DNA from: Chitinophagaceae bacterium UBA1930
Lineage (GTDB): Bacteria; Bacteroidota; Bacteroidia; Chitinophagales; Chitinophagaceae
Length of the DNA stretch: 64,000 nucleotides
Direction of reading: 5' to 3'
Assembly (NCBI GenBank): GCA_002337145.1
Contig: DDFK01000001.1
Location: 768,501-832,500 of the forward strand
Of this stretch, positions 9,507 through 18,688 are shown one piece after another; position 1 is the stretch's first letter, and each line of letters opens with the position of its first letter. The position numbers were made by a program, and so were the translations under genes. The notes beneath the pieces are model-generated. The model did not search any database. It saw only the letters and a list, made by a program, of their open reading frames with translations, and was not told the DNA's origin.

Positions 9507-11321
9507 ATGCAATTTATGGACACAACAACAGCTGCTGAATTTTATAAGGAACGGGTGGCAATACTTTCAAAGGAATTGGCACATTTGAAAAAAGCAAGCT
9601 CCCGTATTGCATGGATACGCTTATGCGTTTTTATTGCCACCGCATTTGCTATTTATCAATTATGGGGTAGTGGCGTTGTTTTGCTGCTATGCATTGCCCT
9701 TGCAGGTATTGCCGCGTTTCTATTTTTATTATCGCTTAACACAGACAATAAGAAGAAACAGGCAAACATGGAGCGTTTGATTTACCTGAATAAAGAAGAG
9801 ATTGAAATATTAAACCACAATTATTTACATAGAGAAACTGGAGAGCATTTCAACATACCCACACACGCCTATGCAAACGACCTGGATATTTTTGGCAAGG
9901 CTTCCTTATACCAATACATCAACAGAACCACCTCGGAACAAGGCAAGCAATTATTGGCAACGCACTTGCTTGCAGCCCAACCTACCGCTTTTATAGTACA
10001 GCAACAGGAAGCTGTTAAAGAGCTTGCGACAAAACCCGTGTGGTTGCAGCAGTTCAGTGCTTATGGGCTTAGCAATATTGTTACGCAGGCAACACAGAAG
10101 CGTATCAATCATTGGTTGCAGGAAAAACAAACCTCTTTTACATGGCGTGGCTGGCAATGGCTGGCAAATATTTATACTGCTATTACATTAACCTCTTTTG
10201 TATTGTACATAACAGATGTAATTCCCAGCAATGCATTTTATTTATTGACGTTTATCTATTTCCTATTCTCCTTTTACCAAAGCAAAAAAATACATGCCAC
10301 TTATTTGCTGCTTTCCAAAGTTGTGGATGAAGTGGCCACTTTATGGCAGCAGTTGGACTGGCTAGAGAAGGAGCCGTTTGAAAACAAGTATTTCAACGAA
10401 TTAAAACAAGGCATTCAACCAAACCAGCAAACCAGTGCAGCAACAGAGATACTTGCATTGAAAAAAATATTGGACAGGTTTGATGCTCGCCTGAATGTGT
10501 TTGCATTCTATTTCCTGAATAGTTTTTTGTTGTGGGATACCCGGCAGATGCTTGCATTAATAGATTGGAAGAAACGCAATGCAGGCTATGTAAACAAATG
10601 GTTTGATGCCATTGCTGCAACAGAAGTAACCATCAGTTTGGCAACGCTGCATTACAACCAGCCTATGTTCTGTTTCCCTGACATAAGCAACCAGCATTTT
10701 GTTTTTGAAGGAAAGGCAATTGGCCATCTTTTGATACCTGCCGCAAAAAGGGTGAGTAATTCATTTATCTTGGTCGGAACCGGCAAAACCGCACTGGTTA
10801 CGGGTTCCAACATGGGCGGCAAGAGTACTTTTTTAAGAAGTGTTGGCGTAAATACAGTGCTGGCATTGATGGGTTCGCCTGTTTGTGCCGAACGTTTTAC
10901 TATCAGCAATATTGAGCTGATGAGCAGCATGCGTATTGCAGACAACCTTGCGGAAAGTACTTCTACCTTTTATGCGGAGCTCAAAAAATTGCAGACGATT
11001 ATTGAAGCAGTAAAAGAAAACAGGAAAGTGTTTATTTTATTGGATGAGATATTGAGGGGCACCAATTCGCTGGACAGGCATACTGGCTCTAAAGCACTCA
11101 TCAAGCAACTGATACAGCAACATGCTGTAGCCATTATTGCTACGCACGATGTGGAGTTGGCCAATATGGAAAGTAATTTTCCGCAAGCCATCAGCAATTA
11201 CCATTTTGATGTGCAGGTGGCCAATGATGAACTGTATTTTGACTACAAATTAAAAGATGGCATTTGCCAGAGTTTAAATGCATCGATATTGATGCGTAAG
11301 ATTGGTATTGAGATGAATTGA
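9507..11321 (+). CDS. Membrane-anchored MutS-family ATPase
   Basis: 604 aa; an ATG at 9516 is an equally possible start. Residues about 35-75 and 215-260 contain paired hydrophobic helices (AFAIYQLWGSGVVLLLCIAL; ITLTSFVLYITDVIPSNAFY), followed by the MutS clamp/lever-like helical region. The C-terminal third is the MutS ABC ATPase. It has Walker A GSNMGGKST (about residues 433-441), the signature-like STSTFYAEL stretch, Walker B VFILLDEILRGT (about 509-520), and a final ATHDVELANME. It lacks the N-terminal mismatch-binding domain, so a role in classical mismatch repair is doubtful. Family members of this type are annotated as MutS-like proteins of unknown function, common in Bacteroidota. Confidence 0.88.
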   Translation: MQFMDTTTAAEFYKERVAILSKELAHLKKASSRIAWIRLCVFIATAFAIYQLWGSGVVLLLCIALAGIAAFLFLLSLNTDNKKKQANMERLIYLNKEEIEILNHNYLHRETGEHFNIPTHAYANDLDIFGKASLYQYINRTTSEQGKQLLATHLLAAQPTAFIVQQQEAVKELATKPVWLQQFSAYGLSNIVTQATQKRINHWLQEKQTSFTWRGWQWLANIYTAITLTSFVLYITDVIPSNAFYLLTFIYFLFSFYQSKKIHATYLLLSKVVDEVATLWQQLDWLEKEPFENKYFNELKQGIQPNQQTSAATEILALKKILDRFDARLNVFAFYFLNSFLLWDTRQMLALIDWKKRNAGYVNKWFDAIAATEVTISLATLHYNQPMFCFPDISNQHFVFEGKAIGHLLIPAAKRVSNSFILVGTGKTALVTGSNMGGKSTFLRSVGVNTVLALMGSPVCAERFTISNIELMSSMRIADNLAESTSTFYAELKKLQTIIEAVKENRKVFILLDEILRGTNSLDRHTGSKALIKQLIQQHAVAIIATHDVELANMESNFPQAISNYHFDVQVANDELYFDYKLKDGICQSLNASILMRKIGIEMN

Positions 11322-11408
11322 GTAATAAAGGGCAAATGTTTTTTGCAATAAGAGCTAAGGAGAAAAGGAGAACAAAAGAAGGCTGATCATTAATAGTTGA
11401 TTACAATA

Positions 11409-11438
11409 AAAAGCCCCTGCTTTACAGCAAGGGCTTTT
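11409..11438. terminator. Bidirectional terminator between the MutS-like gene and rseP
   Basis: AAAGCCC-C-TGC and GCA-A-GGGCTTT form an 11-12 bp stem with one mismatch and a 6-base loop. A and T runs flank it on both sides. The genes on either side converge. Confidence 0.8.
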
Positions 11439-11459
11439 GAATATTCTATTAGTTGTGTA

Positions 11460-12809
11460 CTACTTAAATATCCGCCAGAAATCAAGTCCCAATGCATAGG
11501 CCATTAGTCCAAGCAACAATATCATACCTGCTGTTTGTGCATACTCCATAAACTTGTCGCTAGGCTTGCGGCCAGTAATGATTTCAAATATGCAGAACAG
11601 TGCGTGGCCGCCATCCAAACCGGGTACCGGCAGTATATTCATAAAGGCGAGGATGATGGAGAAGATGGCTGTCAATGTCCAGAAACCCTGCCAGTCCCAC
11701 TCACTACCAAAAGTATTGGCAATGCTTACCACACTGCCCAGCGAATCTTTCACCTTTACTTCTTTGGATGTGAACAAGAGTTTCAGGTTCTGGATATAGC
11801 GGTTCAATGTTTCCCAGCACTTGTTCCAGCCGGCAGGTATGGACTGTGCAAATGTGTAGGTAATATATTTGCTTCCCAACACTTCATCCATTGGCTTAAA
11901 GGCAATAAAATTATTCCCGTCCTTATCAAAATAAACTTCGGTAGAAACAGTGTCTTTTCCGTTCCTTAAAAATTTCAGCACCACGTTTTTATCCTTTGGC
12001 ACTGTAAGGTTCATTACATCTGTTGAGTAGGTAATAGCCGTATCATTAAAAGCAATCAGGGTATCGCCTTTGTGCAGGTCGCCTTTTATAATTTTTACTT
12101 TCTTCAGCACCGTATCCATAATTAAAGGATAGCGTACATAGGTAAAGCCACCAAGCTTGTTCCTGTTCAGGTTTTCAATGAAGCCTGCAGGTATGGCAAG
12201 GTTAGAGCGTTGGCCATTCCTTTCAATGGTCAGTTCCTTTGCTTGGCTCATGATTATTTCCGGACCAACAGAGCCTACTTTTTCCACAGGCTTGCCAGCA
12301 ACAGCTACAATCTTATCGCCATCCTGCATACCTATTTTTCTGGCCAGACTATCGGCATACAGACCATATTTCAAGTTTTCCATGGGCACATATTTCTCGC
12401 CCCAAACCCACATGATGCCAATAAAGATAACAATGGCCAGAACGATGTTTACAAACACACCACCTACCATAATGATCAGTCGTTGCCAGGCTGGTTTGCT
12501 TCTGAATTCATCTGGTTTGGGCGGAAGTTTCATGGCTTCTTTGTCCATGCTTTCATCTACCATTCCGGCAATTTTCACATAGCCACCAAACGGTATCCAA
12601 CCAATGCCCCATTCCGTTTCGCCAATTTTCTTTTTAAACAGGCTGAACCATGGGTTGAAGAAGAGGTAAAATTTTTCTACCCTGCATTTGAACCATTTGG
12701 CAGGAAAGTAGTGACCCAGTTCGTGCAGCACCACCAATATGGAGAATGATAAAACAAACTGCCCGGCCTTAACAGCCACCCCACCCCAATCAATCGCTAA
12801 TAATGTCAT
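11460..12809 (-). CDS. rseP: RIP-type zinc metalloprotease RseP (site-2 protease)
   Basis: 449 aa from the ATG at 12809; the ORF extends 5 codons further to 12824. The active site HELGH (residues 29-33, LVVLHELGHYFPAKWF) sits in the first transmembrane helix. A second helix follows (IVLAIVIFIGIMWVW). PDZ-like domains occupy about 130-330. The conserved NILPVPGLDGGH motif near residue 390 supplies the second catalytic aspartate. The last helix is AGMILLLGLMAYALGL. It performs intramembrane cleavage of anti-sigma factors and signal peptide remnants. It lies downstream of dxr on the same strand, the common bacterial order, but with a 258-base gap holding a dispersed repeat. Confidence 0.95.
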   Translation of the reverse strand: MTLLAIDWGGVAVKAGQFVLSFSILVVLHELGHYFPAKWFKCRVEKFYLFFNPWFSLFKKKIGETEWGIGWIPFGGYVKIAGMVDESMDKEAMKLPPKPDEFRSKPAWQRLIIMVGGVFVNIVLAIVIFIGIMWVWGEKYVPMENLKYGLYADSLARKIGMQDGDKIVAVAGKPVEKVGSVGPEIIMSQAKELTIERNGQRSNLAIPAGFIENLNRNKLGGFTYVRYPLIMDTVLKKVKIIKGDLHKGDTLIAFNDTAITYSTDVMNLTVPKDKNVVLKFLRNGKDTVSTEVYFDKDGNNFIAFKPMDEVLGSKYITYTFAQSIPAGWNKCWETLNRYIQNLKLLFTSKEVKVKDSLGSVVSIANTFGSEWDWQGFWTLTAIFSIILAFMNILPVPGLDGGHALFCIFEIITGRKPSDKFMEYAQTAGMILLLGLMAYALGLDFWRIFK

Positions 12810-12889
12810 AATGCCTGTCCTCAATTAAGGAGGACCAACTTTTTTATTTGTAATAGTATGTTATCAACTTAGCACTTGGTTCAACTGCT

Positions 12890-12909
12890 GTTGCGTCGCA
12901 CCCATGAGC
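12890..12909 (+). repeat. Dispersed intergenic repeat (GCGTCGCACCCAT core), copy A
   Basis: GTTGCGTCGCACCCATGAGC matches 17-18 positions of the element found at 22466, 39360 (reverse), 42448 and 54278. It lies between dxr and rseP. Confidence 0.75.
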
Positions 12910-13067
12910 TGTTAAGAATAATTGTGCTTTTATTCAAGCGTATCAACCCACCCCTTCAACAGCATTGATGCTTTGTGTTTATTGTTGCCCCTCCGAAGAG
13001 GGGATGAACATTTGTGCCAACTACATTGCATATATCAGTAGCCATTCTGCCCAAAACCTTACAGCAG

Positions 13068-14225
13068 CTACATTTCAATTAATGTGGCTGCAAAATTACG
13101 GGCCTCGCCGTCGCTTTCAAACAGCTCTTCCAATGTCGGTTTTTCAATGAATGGAATCTTGTTAATGGTACGTTCCACCATTTCTGTAATATCCAAAAAG
13201 CCTACCCTGTTACGCAAAAAAGCATACACGGCAATTTCATTGGCTGCATTCAAAATGCAGGGCATATTGCCACCTTTGTTCAGTGCTTCTATTGCCAAAG
13301 CAAGGCTCCTGAACGTGCGTAAATCGGGTTCCTCAAAAGTGAGGGTATCCGGTTTCCTGAAATCGTACCTGGGAAACTTGTTGGGTATGCGTTGCGGAAA
13401 AGCCATCGCATACTGAATGGGCAGCTTCATGTCGGGCAGGCCCATCTGTGCCTTGGTGCTTCCATCCTCAAACATCACCATGCTGTGTATGATGCTTTGC
13501 GGGTGTACCACTACCTGTATCTGCTCTGGCCGTAAATTGAACAGCCATTTTGCTTCAATCATCTCCAGCCCTTTGTTCATAAGGGTTGCAGAGTCTATGC
13601 TTATTTTTGCCCCCATGCTCCAATTGGGATGCTGCAGGGCATGGTCACGTTTTACGTTCACCAAAAAATTCGGCTTCCTTCCCCTGAAAGGGCCACCGCT
13701 TGCGGTAAGTACGATCTTTTCGATTTTGTTCCTTCCTTCTCCTACCAGGCATTGAAAAATGGCCGAGTGTTCGCTATCAACAGGAATAATGGGTATCCTT
13801 TTTTCCACCGCCTTCTGCATCACGATGTCGCCTGCCACTACCAAGGTTTCCTTGTTGGCCAATGCAATGGGTTTTGCATTTTCAATGGCCATTAAAGTTG
13901 GCTTTAAGCCCGCATAGCCAACAATGGCTGCCAGCATCATATCGTAGCAGTCCATAGCCGCCGCTTCTTCCAGGGCCTTTTCGCCTGCAAATACTTTTAC
14001 ATCGGTATGGGACAGAGCATCTTTTACTTTCTCGTATTTTTTCTCGTCGCCAATTACCACACAGTTCGGGTTAAACTGCAATGCCTGTTTCACCAGCAAT
14101 TCGTCGTTGTTCTGGGCCGTAAGTATCTCGGCCGAAAAAAGTTCGGGATTGGCTGCAACCACTTCCAGTGCCTGTGTGCCAATAGAGCCTGTGGAACCAA
14201 ATATTGCGATGCGTTTTGTTGGCAT
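13068..14225 (-). CDS. dxr: 1-deoxy-D-xylulose 5-phosphate reductoisomerase
   Basis: 385 aa, normal for the family. It converts DXP to MEP with NADPH, the committed step of non-mevalonate isoprenoid synthesis. The NADPH-binding loop is IFGSTGSIGTQALEVV near the N-terminus. The metal and substrate site is VDSEHSAIFQCL (about residues 147-158), followed by LTASGGPFRGR. MNKGLEMIEAKWLF and HPQSIIHSMV are further conserved blocks, and the C-terminal helical domain carries AANEIAVYAFL. It is upstream of rseP on the same strand. Confidence 0.97.
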   Translation of the reverse strand: MPTKRIAIFGSTGSIGTQALEVVAANPELFSAEILTAQNNDELLVKQALQFNPNCVVIGDEKKYEKVKDALSHTDVKVFAGEKALEEAAAMDCYDMMLAAIVGYAGLKPTLMAIENAKPIALANKETLVVAGDIVMQKAVEKRIPIIPVDSEHSAIFQCLVGEGRNKIEKIVLTASGGPFRGRKPNFLVNVKRDHALQHPNWSMGAKISIDSATLMNKGLEMIEAKWLFNLRPEQIQVVVHPQSIIHSMVMFEDGSTKAQMGLPDMKLPIQYAMAFPQRIPNKFPRYDFRKPDTLTFEEPDLRTFRSLALAIEALNKGGNMPCILNAANEIAVYAFLRNRVGFLDITEMVERTINKIPFIEKPTLEELFESDGEARNFAATLIEM

Positions 14226-14277
14226 ATTCTATGGATAAATGAAACGGGGTAAAGATAGGGGAAAGCTAAAGAATGTT

Positions 14278-15771
14278 TCAGGCTAAAAAAGGCATTAATC
14301 CATCGGCAATTTTCCTGTCGTTGCTCAGCCGTGGCACTTTGTTCTGCCCCCCAAGTTTACCAATAGATTTCATGTAATCGATGAAGCCATTCTTACGCAA
14401 TTTCCTTACCTGCAAACGTTGCAGGATGTTGCCCGTAATCAGGTCGTCATAATACACGTTTTTGGCCCTTAGGTTATCGTCCACTTTTTGAATAAACGCA
14501 TCTATATTGTCAGGTTCATTTTCAAATTCAATAAACCATTCATGGTAGCTTTTGCCTTTGCCCTGTGCAATATTGGGGGCAACGGTAAACTCCACCACTT
14601 TTATGTTTTCTTCGTTTGCAGCTTTTAGCAGTGCATATTCCACTTCTTCGCCAATTACATGTTCGCCAAAGGCGGATATAAAATGCTTCGTCCTGCCACT
14701 CACCACAATACGGTAGGGATTGGTACTTACAAATTTTACGGTATCGCCAATATTGTAACCCCACAAACCAGCATTGCTGTTGATGATGAGTGCATAGTTC
14801 TCTCCCACTTTTACATCCTGTAACGATAGTCTTGTTGGATGTTCGTTGAATATTTCGGCAGCGGGTATAAATTCATAATAAATGCCGCTGTTGGTATTCA
14901 GCAACAAGCCTTCTGCTGTTTGCGAATCCTGAAAGGCAAAAAAGCCCTCGCTTGCCGGAAAGAGTTCGAGTGTGTCTATTTTTTTACCGATGCTTTCAAA
15001 CAGTTTTGCTTTGTAGGGCTCAAAGTTTACACCGCCCTGTACCATGATGCTGAAATTGGGGAAGAGGGCGGCTATTTTCTGCTGGCTTTTTTCTGTAAGC
15101 CTGTCAAAGTACATCTGCACCCAAGGTGGTATGCCACTAATCAGCGTCATATCCTGCTGAATGGTTTCCGCAACTATTTTGTCCAGTTTTGTTTCCCAAT
15201 CTTCTATGCAGTTGGTTTCGTAGGACGGTAGCTGGTTGGTGCGTAAATACCGGGGCACATGGTGGTTTACAATACCGCTTAACCTTCCGGTTGGTATGTC
15301 TGCAACCCTTTCCAGTTCGGGGCTGCCGCTCAGGAAAATCATTTTGCCATTTGCAAAAGCGGTGTTACCTGTTTCGGCCATATAACATAACAGGGCATTG
15401 CGTGCCGTGTTGATGTGGTTGGGAATGGAGTCTTTTGTAATGGGAATGTATTTTACACCACTTGTAGTGCCGCTTGTTTTTGCAAAGTATATGGGCTTGC
15501 CTTTCCATAGCACGTTCTGCTTGCCTTCCTTTATCTGCTCTATGTATGTTTTGATCTGCTCATAGTCACGAACGGGTACAGCTTGTACAAACTCCGTGTA
15601 ATTGTTGATGTTGGTAAATTGATGGTCCCTGCCAAAAAGGGTATGCCTGCCCACTTTAAGCAAGTTGTTCAGTATGGCCTGCTGGTCTGCCACAGCATTG
15701 GCCATATTCTTTTTTACCTGTTTGTATGTGTAATTGGCAAAAGGTTTTGCCAGGAGTGATTTTAGATTCAT
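14278..15771 (-). CDS. GH3-family adenylating (acyl-amido synthetase-like) protein
   Basis: 497 aa. It matches the GH3 auxin-responsive-promoter family, members of the ANL superfamily of adenylating enzymes. The ATP-binding loop is FAKTSGTTSGVKYIPIT (around residue 100). Motif TLELFPASEGFFAFQD falls near 280, and the C-terminal hinge/domain includes VVSGRTKHFISAFGEHV. In plants the family conjugates amino acids to acyl-acid hormones. The bacterial substrates are largely unknown, so only an acyl-activating role is supported. It is preceded on the same strand by a secreted hypothetical gene 41 bases away. Confidence 0.85.
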   Translation of the reverse strand: MNLKSLLAKPFANYTYKQVKKNMANAVADQQAILNNLLKVGRHTLFGRDHQFTNINNYTEFVQAVPVRDYEQIKTYIEQIKEGKQNVLWKGKPIYFAKTSGTTSGVKYIPITKDSIPNHINTARNALLCYMAETGNTAFANGKMIFLSGSPELERVADIPTGRLSGIVNHHVPRYLRTNQLPSYETNCIEDWETKLDKIVAETIQQDMTLISGIPPWVQMYFDRLTEKSQQKIAALFPNFSIMVQGGVNFEPYKAKLFESIGKKIDTLELFPASEGFFAFQDSQTAEGLLLNTNSGIYYEFIPAAEIFNEHPTRLSLQDVKVGENYALIINSNAGLWGYNIGDTVKFVSTNPYRIVVSGRTKHFISAFGEHVIGEEVEYALLKAANEENIKVVEFTVAPNIAQGKGKSYHEWFIEFENEPDNIDAFIQKVDDNLRAKNVYYDDLITGNILQRLQVRKLRKNGFIDYMKSIGKLGGQNKVPRLSNDRKIADGLMPFLA

Positions 15772-15812
15772 GCCTCAAATCTTGAAGCACCAACTGTTGC
15801 TGATGCCGATTG

Positions 15813-16661
15813 TTAATTGTAGGTGTATTCCATAAAGCCCAGTACATGCCTGGCTTTGTCAAAGCAAACTTCTTTTGCCTTAAAGCCTTTTTCGTTGTAG
15901 CTGTACTTCCATACAAGGTAGTTGGATCCACCAGTTCTCACCTGTGTCATTTTTGTAAGCTTACCATCGGCATCGTATTCGTACAAACAGTCGGGAAGCA
16001 TCTTGCCATTGTCTTGGTTGTACCTTACAATATCCGTAACCCTGTTGCTTGCATCAAAATAATAGTAGTAGGTTTCTTTTATATAATCAACACCGTTGGC
16101 CTTGTTCCTTTTTCTCCATTGCTCAATGCCCGGGTTGCCTTTTTCATCGTACACCAGAATGATCCTGGTGGTATCGGTACCGTTTTTAATTTTCAGCATC
16201 TGTTCAGGTTGTCCCTTGCTGTTGTATTGCCATACATGCATTTCGCTTTGGTAGCCATTAATGGTGGTATCAAAGCTAACAGAGGCAATACTTTGCAGCT
16301 TTCCGGCTTCATCGTACACGTAGTCAACCGTGGTGGTTACGTTAACGGACCTTTCTTCTGTTTTGCTGATGCGGCCATTTTCGTAATAGCTTGTCAACTC
16401 GGAACTCACGCCATCGGATGTTGATGTGGCAGTGGTCATTGTTTTGCCATCGCTGCTCAGTTCCTGCAATACCGAAAAGCCTTCCGCAACTTCGTTATTG
16501 GCATCTTTGCTAATGGCTTTTACCTTTCTTATTTTGTTGCTGCGTAGCTGTTTGTAATTGGTATTGGTTTGTTGGTTGGCAACAATATCGTTGTAATAGT
16601 ATTGTGCATGGGCCATTACTATAAAACCAGTGAGTATAATAAAGAGGATTGTTTTTTTCAT
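15813..16661 (-). CDS. Secreted hypothetical protein with RHS/YD-like repeats
   Basis: 282 aa. The signal peptide is MKKTILFIILTGFIVMAHAQ. The body contains repeated short Y-x-Y/D-x-x-G-K-L units (DYVYDEAGKLQSI, WQYNSKGQPEQM, LVYDEKGNPGIE, YYFDASNRVTDI, YEYDADGKLTKM, YSYNEKGFKAKE), each about 22 residues apart. These resemble YD/RHS-type beta-hairpin repeats found in many secreted Bacteroidota proteins. No catalytic motif is visible. It is the first gene of a probable two-gene unit with the GH3-family gene. Confidence 0.75.
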   Translation of the reverse strand: MKKTILFIILTGFIVMAHAQYYYNDIVANQQTNTNYKQLRSNKIRKVKAISKDANNEVAEGFSVLQELSSDGKTMTTATSTSDGVSSELTSYYENGRISKTEERSVNVTTTVDYVYDEAGKLQSIASVSFDTTINGYQSEMHVWQYNSKGQPEQMLKIKNGTDTTRIILVYDEKGNPGIEQWRKRNKANGVDYIKETYYYYFDASNRVTDIVRYNQDNGKMLPDCLYEYDADGKLTKMTQVRTGGSNYLVWKYSYNEKGFKAKEVCFDKARHVLGFMEYTYN

Positions 16662-16731
16662 GGTCTGTCAAAATTCAGCTTCAAATGTAACAACAGGTTC
16701 ATCAACATACAAAAACAACTGCACAATGTTG

Positions 16732-16761
16732 TTGATGCTTTGCAAGAGTTCTGTATTTTTA
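16732..16761 (+). promoter_or_regulatory. Predicted promoter of the DUF3667-mazG-kinase unit
   Basis: TTG at 16732-16734, then 19 bases, then TATTTTTA at 16754-16761 (7/8 of TAnnTTTG). It lies 16 bases before the GTG start of the DUF3667 gene. Confidence 0.5.
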
Positions 16762-16777
16762 GCCCAACATTAACAAG

Positions 16778-17899
16778 GTGAGTCATTTAAAAGAAAGAAA
16801 GGAAAAAGTTTGTCTAAACTGCGGTGCCGCCATTTATGGCCGTTACTGCCATGTTTGCGGGCAGGAAAATATTGAGACCAAAGAAAGCTTCTGGCATTTG
16901 GTTACGCATTTCGTTTACGACATCACGCATTTTGATGGCAAATTTTTCAGTACCATCAAGTACCTGTTGTTCAGGCCAGGCTATCTCTCCAATGAATATC
17001 TAAGGGGCCGCAGGGCCAGTTACCTGCATCCTATTAAACTGTATGTTTTTACTTCTGCATTTTTTTTCCTGATCTTTTTTAGTTTTTATAAAGAAACAGA
17101 ACTTGTTGAAAAGAAAGGTTCTTCATCAGAGAATGTTGCCAGTATTATTGAAAATCTGCAACAAAAGAAAGCAGCATATGAAGGCAGCATACAAGTAAAA
17201 GCCATACCCGCCGCAACAGTTACTGTTTTGAAAAAAAAGATAGCAATAATTGATAGCAATATTGCCTTATTGCAGCGGGACTCGACATTTAAAAAGAAAA
17301 TTATAGCGGACGATGAAGAACTTCCCGATCTTCCTTTAAGTTCTGATAAACAGAAATACACATCCATTGCTGCATATGATTCAATACAAAACACCCTGCC
17401 AAAAGATGAAAGGGACGGATTTATTATCCGCACCATTAGAAAATTGGATATAAAAAAACAACTGAAATATGGCGACAACAAAAAAGCTTACTGGGAAAAT
17501 CTAAAGGAAAACTTCATTCACCATTTTCCGCAACTGCTCTTTACTTCGCTGCCATTGTTTGCCTTAATGCTACAATTGCTGTATGTACGCCAGAAAAGGT
17601 TCTATTACATGAACCATGCAATATTTGTGATACACCTGTATTGCGGCACTTTTATTATCCTGCTATTGCGTTTATGGATTGGCAGCATCTTTCATTGGTT
17701 CCATGCCGTGATACCCGGGTTTTTAAGGGCAATCATCTTTTTTGCAACCATGCTTTATTGGTACAAATCGTTTAGGAATTTTTATGAACAGCGAAGGGGC
17801 AAAACCATTCTTAAGTTTATTATACTCATGTTCCTTACTTGTTTTCTAATGGTTTTTCTATTTGTAGCCTTTGGTATTTTTTCAGTATTCTCTATTTAA
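16778..17899 (+). CDS. DUF3667 membrane protein with N-terminal zinc ribbon
   Basis: 373 aa, starting at GTG (16778); no ATG fits before the first conserved motif. Residues about 12-29 carry CxxC...CxxC (CLNCGAAIYGRYCHVCG). The DUF3667 core follows: FWHLVTHFVYDITHFDGKFFSTIKYLLFRPGYLSNEYLRG and RRASYLHPIKLYVF. The first membrane helix is AFFFLIFFSFY. A 150-residue charged, lysine-rich soluble segment separates it from three or four C-terminal helices. The family is widespread in Bacteroidota and has no established function. It is followed after 6 bases by mazG. Confidence 0.85.
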   Translation: MSHLKERKEKVCLNCGAAIYGRYCHVCGQENIETKESFWHLVTHFVYDITHFDGKFFSTIKYLLFRPGYLSNEYLRGRRASYLHPIKLYVFTSAFFFLIFFSFYKETELVEKKGSSSENVASIIENLQQKKAAYEGSIQVKAIPAATVTVLKKKIAIIDSNIALLQRDSTFKKKIIADDEELPDLPLSSDKQKYTSIAAYDSIQNTLPKDERDGFIIRTIRKLDIKKQLKYGDNKKAYWENLKENFIHHFPQLLFTSLPLFALMLQLLYVRQKRFYYMNHAIFVIHLYCGTFIILLLRLWIGSIFHWFHAVIPGFLRAIIFFATMLYWYKSFRNFYEQRRGKTILKFIILMFLTCFLMVFLFVAFGIFSVFSI

Positions 17900-17905
17900 T
17901 TAGTT

Positions 17906-18688
17906 ATGAATAAAACAGCAGTATCCGACAGTTTCCTCCGTCTTGTAAAAATCATGGACGAGTTGCGTGAACAATGTCCATGGGATAAAAAGCAAACCAT
18001 ACATACATTAAGGCCATTAACCATAGAAGAAACTTATGAGCTGGCAGATGCCATTACAACGGATGACTGGAAAGGCATTAAGGAAGAATTGGGCGATGTA
18101 TTGCTGCACCTGGTGTTCTATGCAAAAATTGGAAGTGAGCAGCAACAGTTTGAACTGGATGAAGTGATCAATGGCGTGTGCGATAAACTGATTGGCCGTC
18201 ACCCGCATATTTATGGCGATGTAAAAGTGGCCGATGAAGAGGACGTGAAACGCAATTGGGAAAAAATAAAACTGAAAGAAAACAAGAACAAAACCGTACT
18301 GGGTGGTGTTCCCACATCTTTACCGGCAGTTGTAAAAGCAACCCGCATACAAGAAAAAGCAAAGCAGGTGGGCTTTGAGTGGGAGAACAAAGAAGATGTA
18401 TGGAAGAAAGTGGAAGAAGAAATGGGCGAACTGCAAGAAGCCATTACCGAAAACAACCAGGAACATATTGAAGAGGAATTTGGGGATGTACTGTTTAGCC
18501 TGATAAACTATGCACGGTTTTTGCAAGTTGATGCCGAAGGCGTACTGGAAAAAACAAACCGCAAATTCATTTACCGTTTCCAGCAGATGGAATCCATTGC
18601 AACAGCCAGCGGCAAGGCCCTTGCAGACATGACGCTTGAAGAAATGGATGCCATTTGGAATGAAGTAAAAAAACAAAAGCAAGTATAA
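17906..18688 (+). CDS. mazG: Nucleoside triphosphate pyrophosphohydrolase MazG
   Basis: 260 aa, the full two-domain length. It hydrolyses NTPs and dNTPs to monophosphates and pyrophosphate, a house-cleaning role. Domain 1 has LREQCPWDKKQTIHTLRPLTIEETYEL, then EELGDVLLHLVFYAKI, with the EExxE/ExxD metal ligands. Domain 2 repeats this pattern in KVEEEMGELQEAI and EEEFGDVLFSLINYAR. It is the middle gene of a tight plus-strand unit: 6 bases after DUF3667, with its TAA directly abutting the next gene's TTG start. Confidence 0.95.
   Translation: MNKTAVSDSFLRLVKIMDELREQCPWDKKQTIHTLRPLTIEETYELADAITTDDWKGIKEELGDVLLHLVFYAKIGSEQQQFELDEVINGVCDKLIGRHPHIYGDVKVADEEDVKRNWEKIKLKENKNKTVLGGVPTSLPAVVKATRIQEKAKQVGFEWENKEDVWKKVEEEMGELQEAITENNQEHIEEEFGDVLFSLINYARFLQVDAEGVLEKTNRKFIYRFQQMESIATASGKALADMTLEEMDAIWNEVKKQKQV

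Noticed and set aside
12985..13005. CCCCTC-CGAA-GAGGGG hairpin after dxr as a terminator
   Set aside because: No U-run follows on either strand, so it may only be a structured 3' end or repeat remnant.
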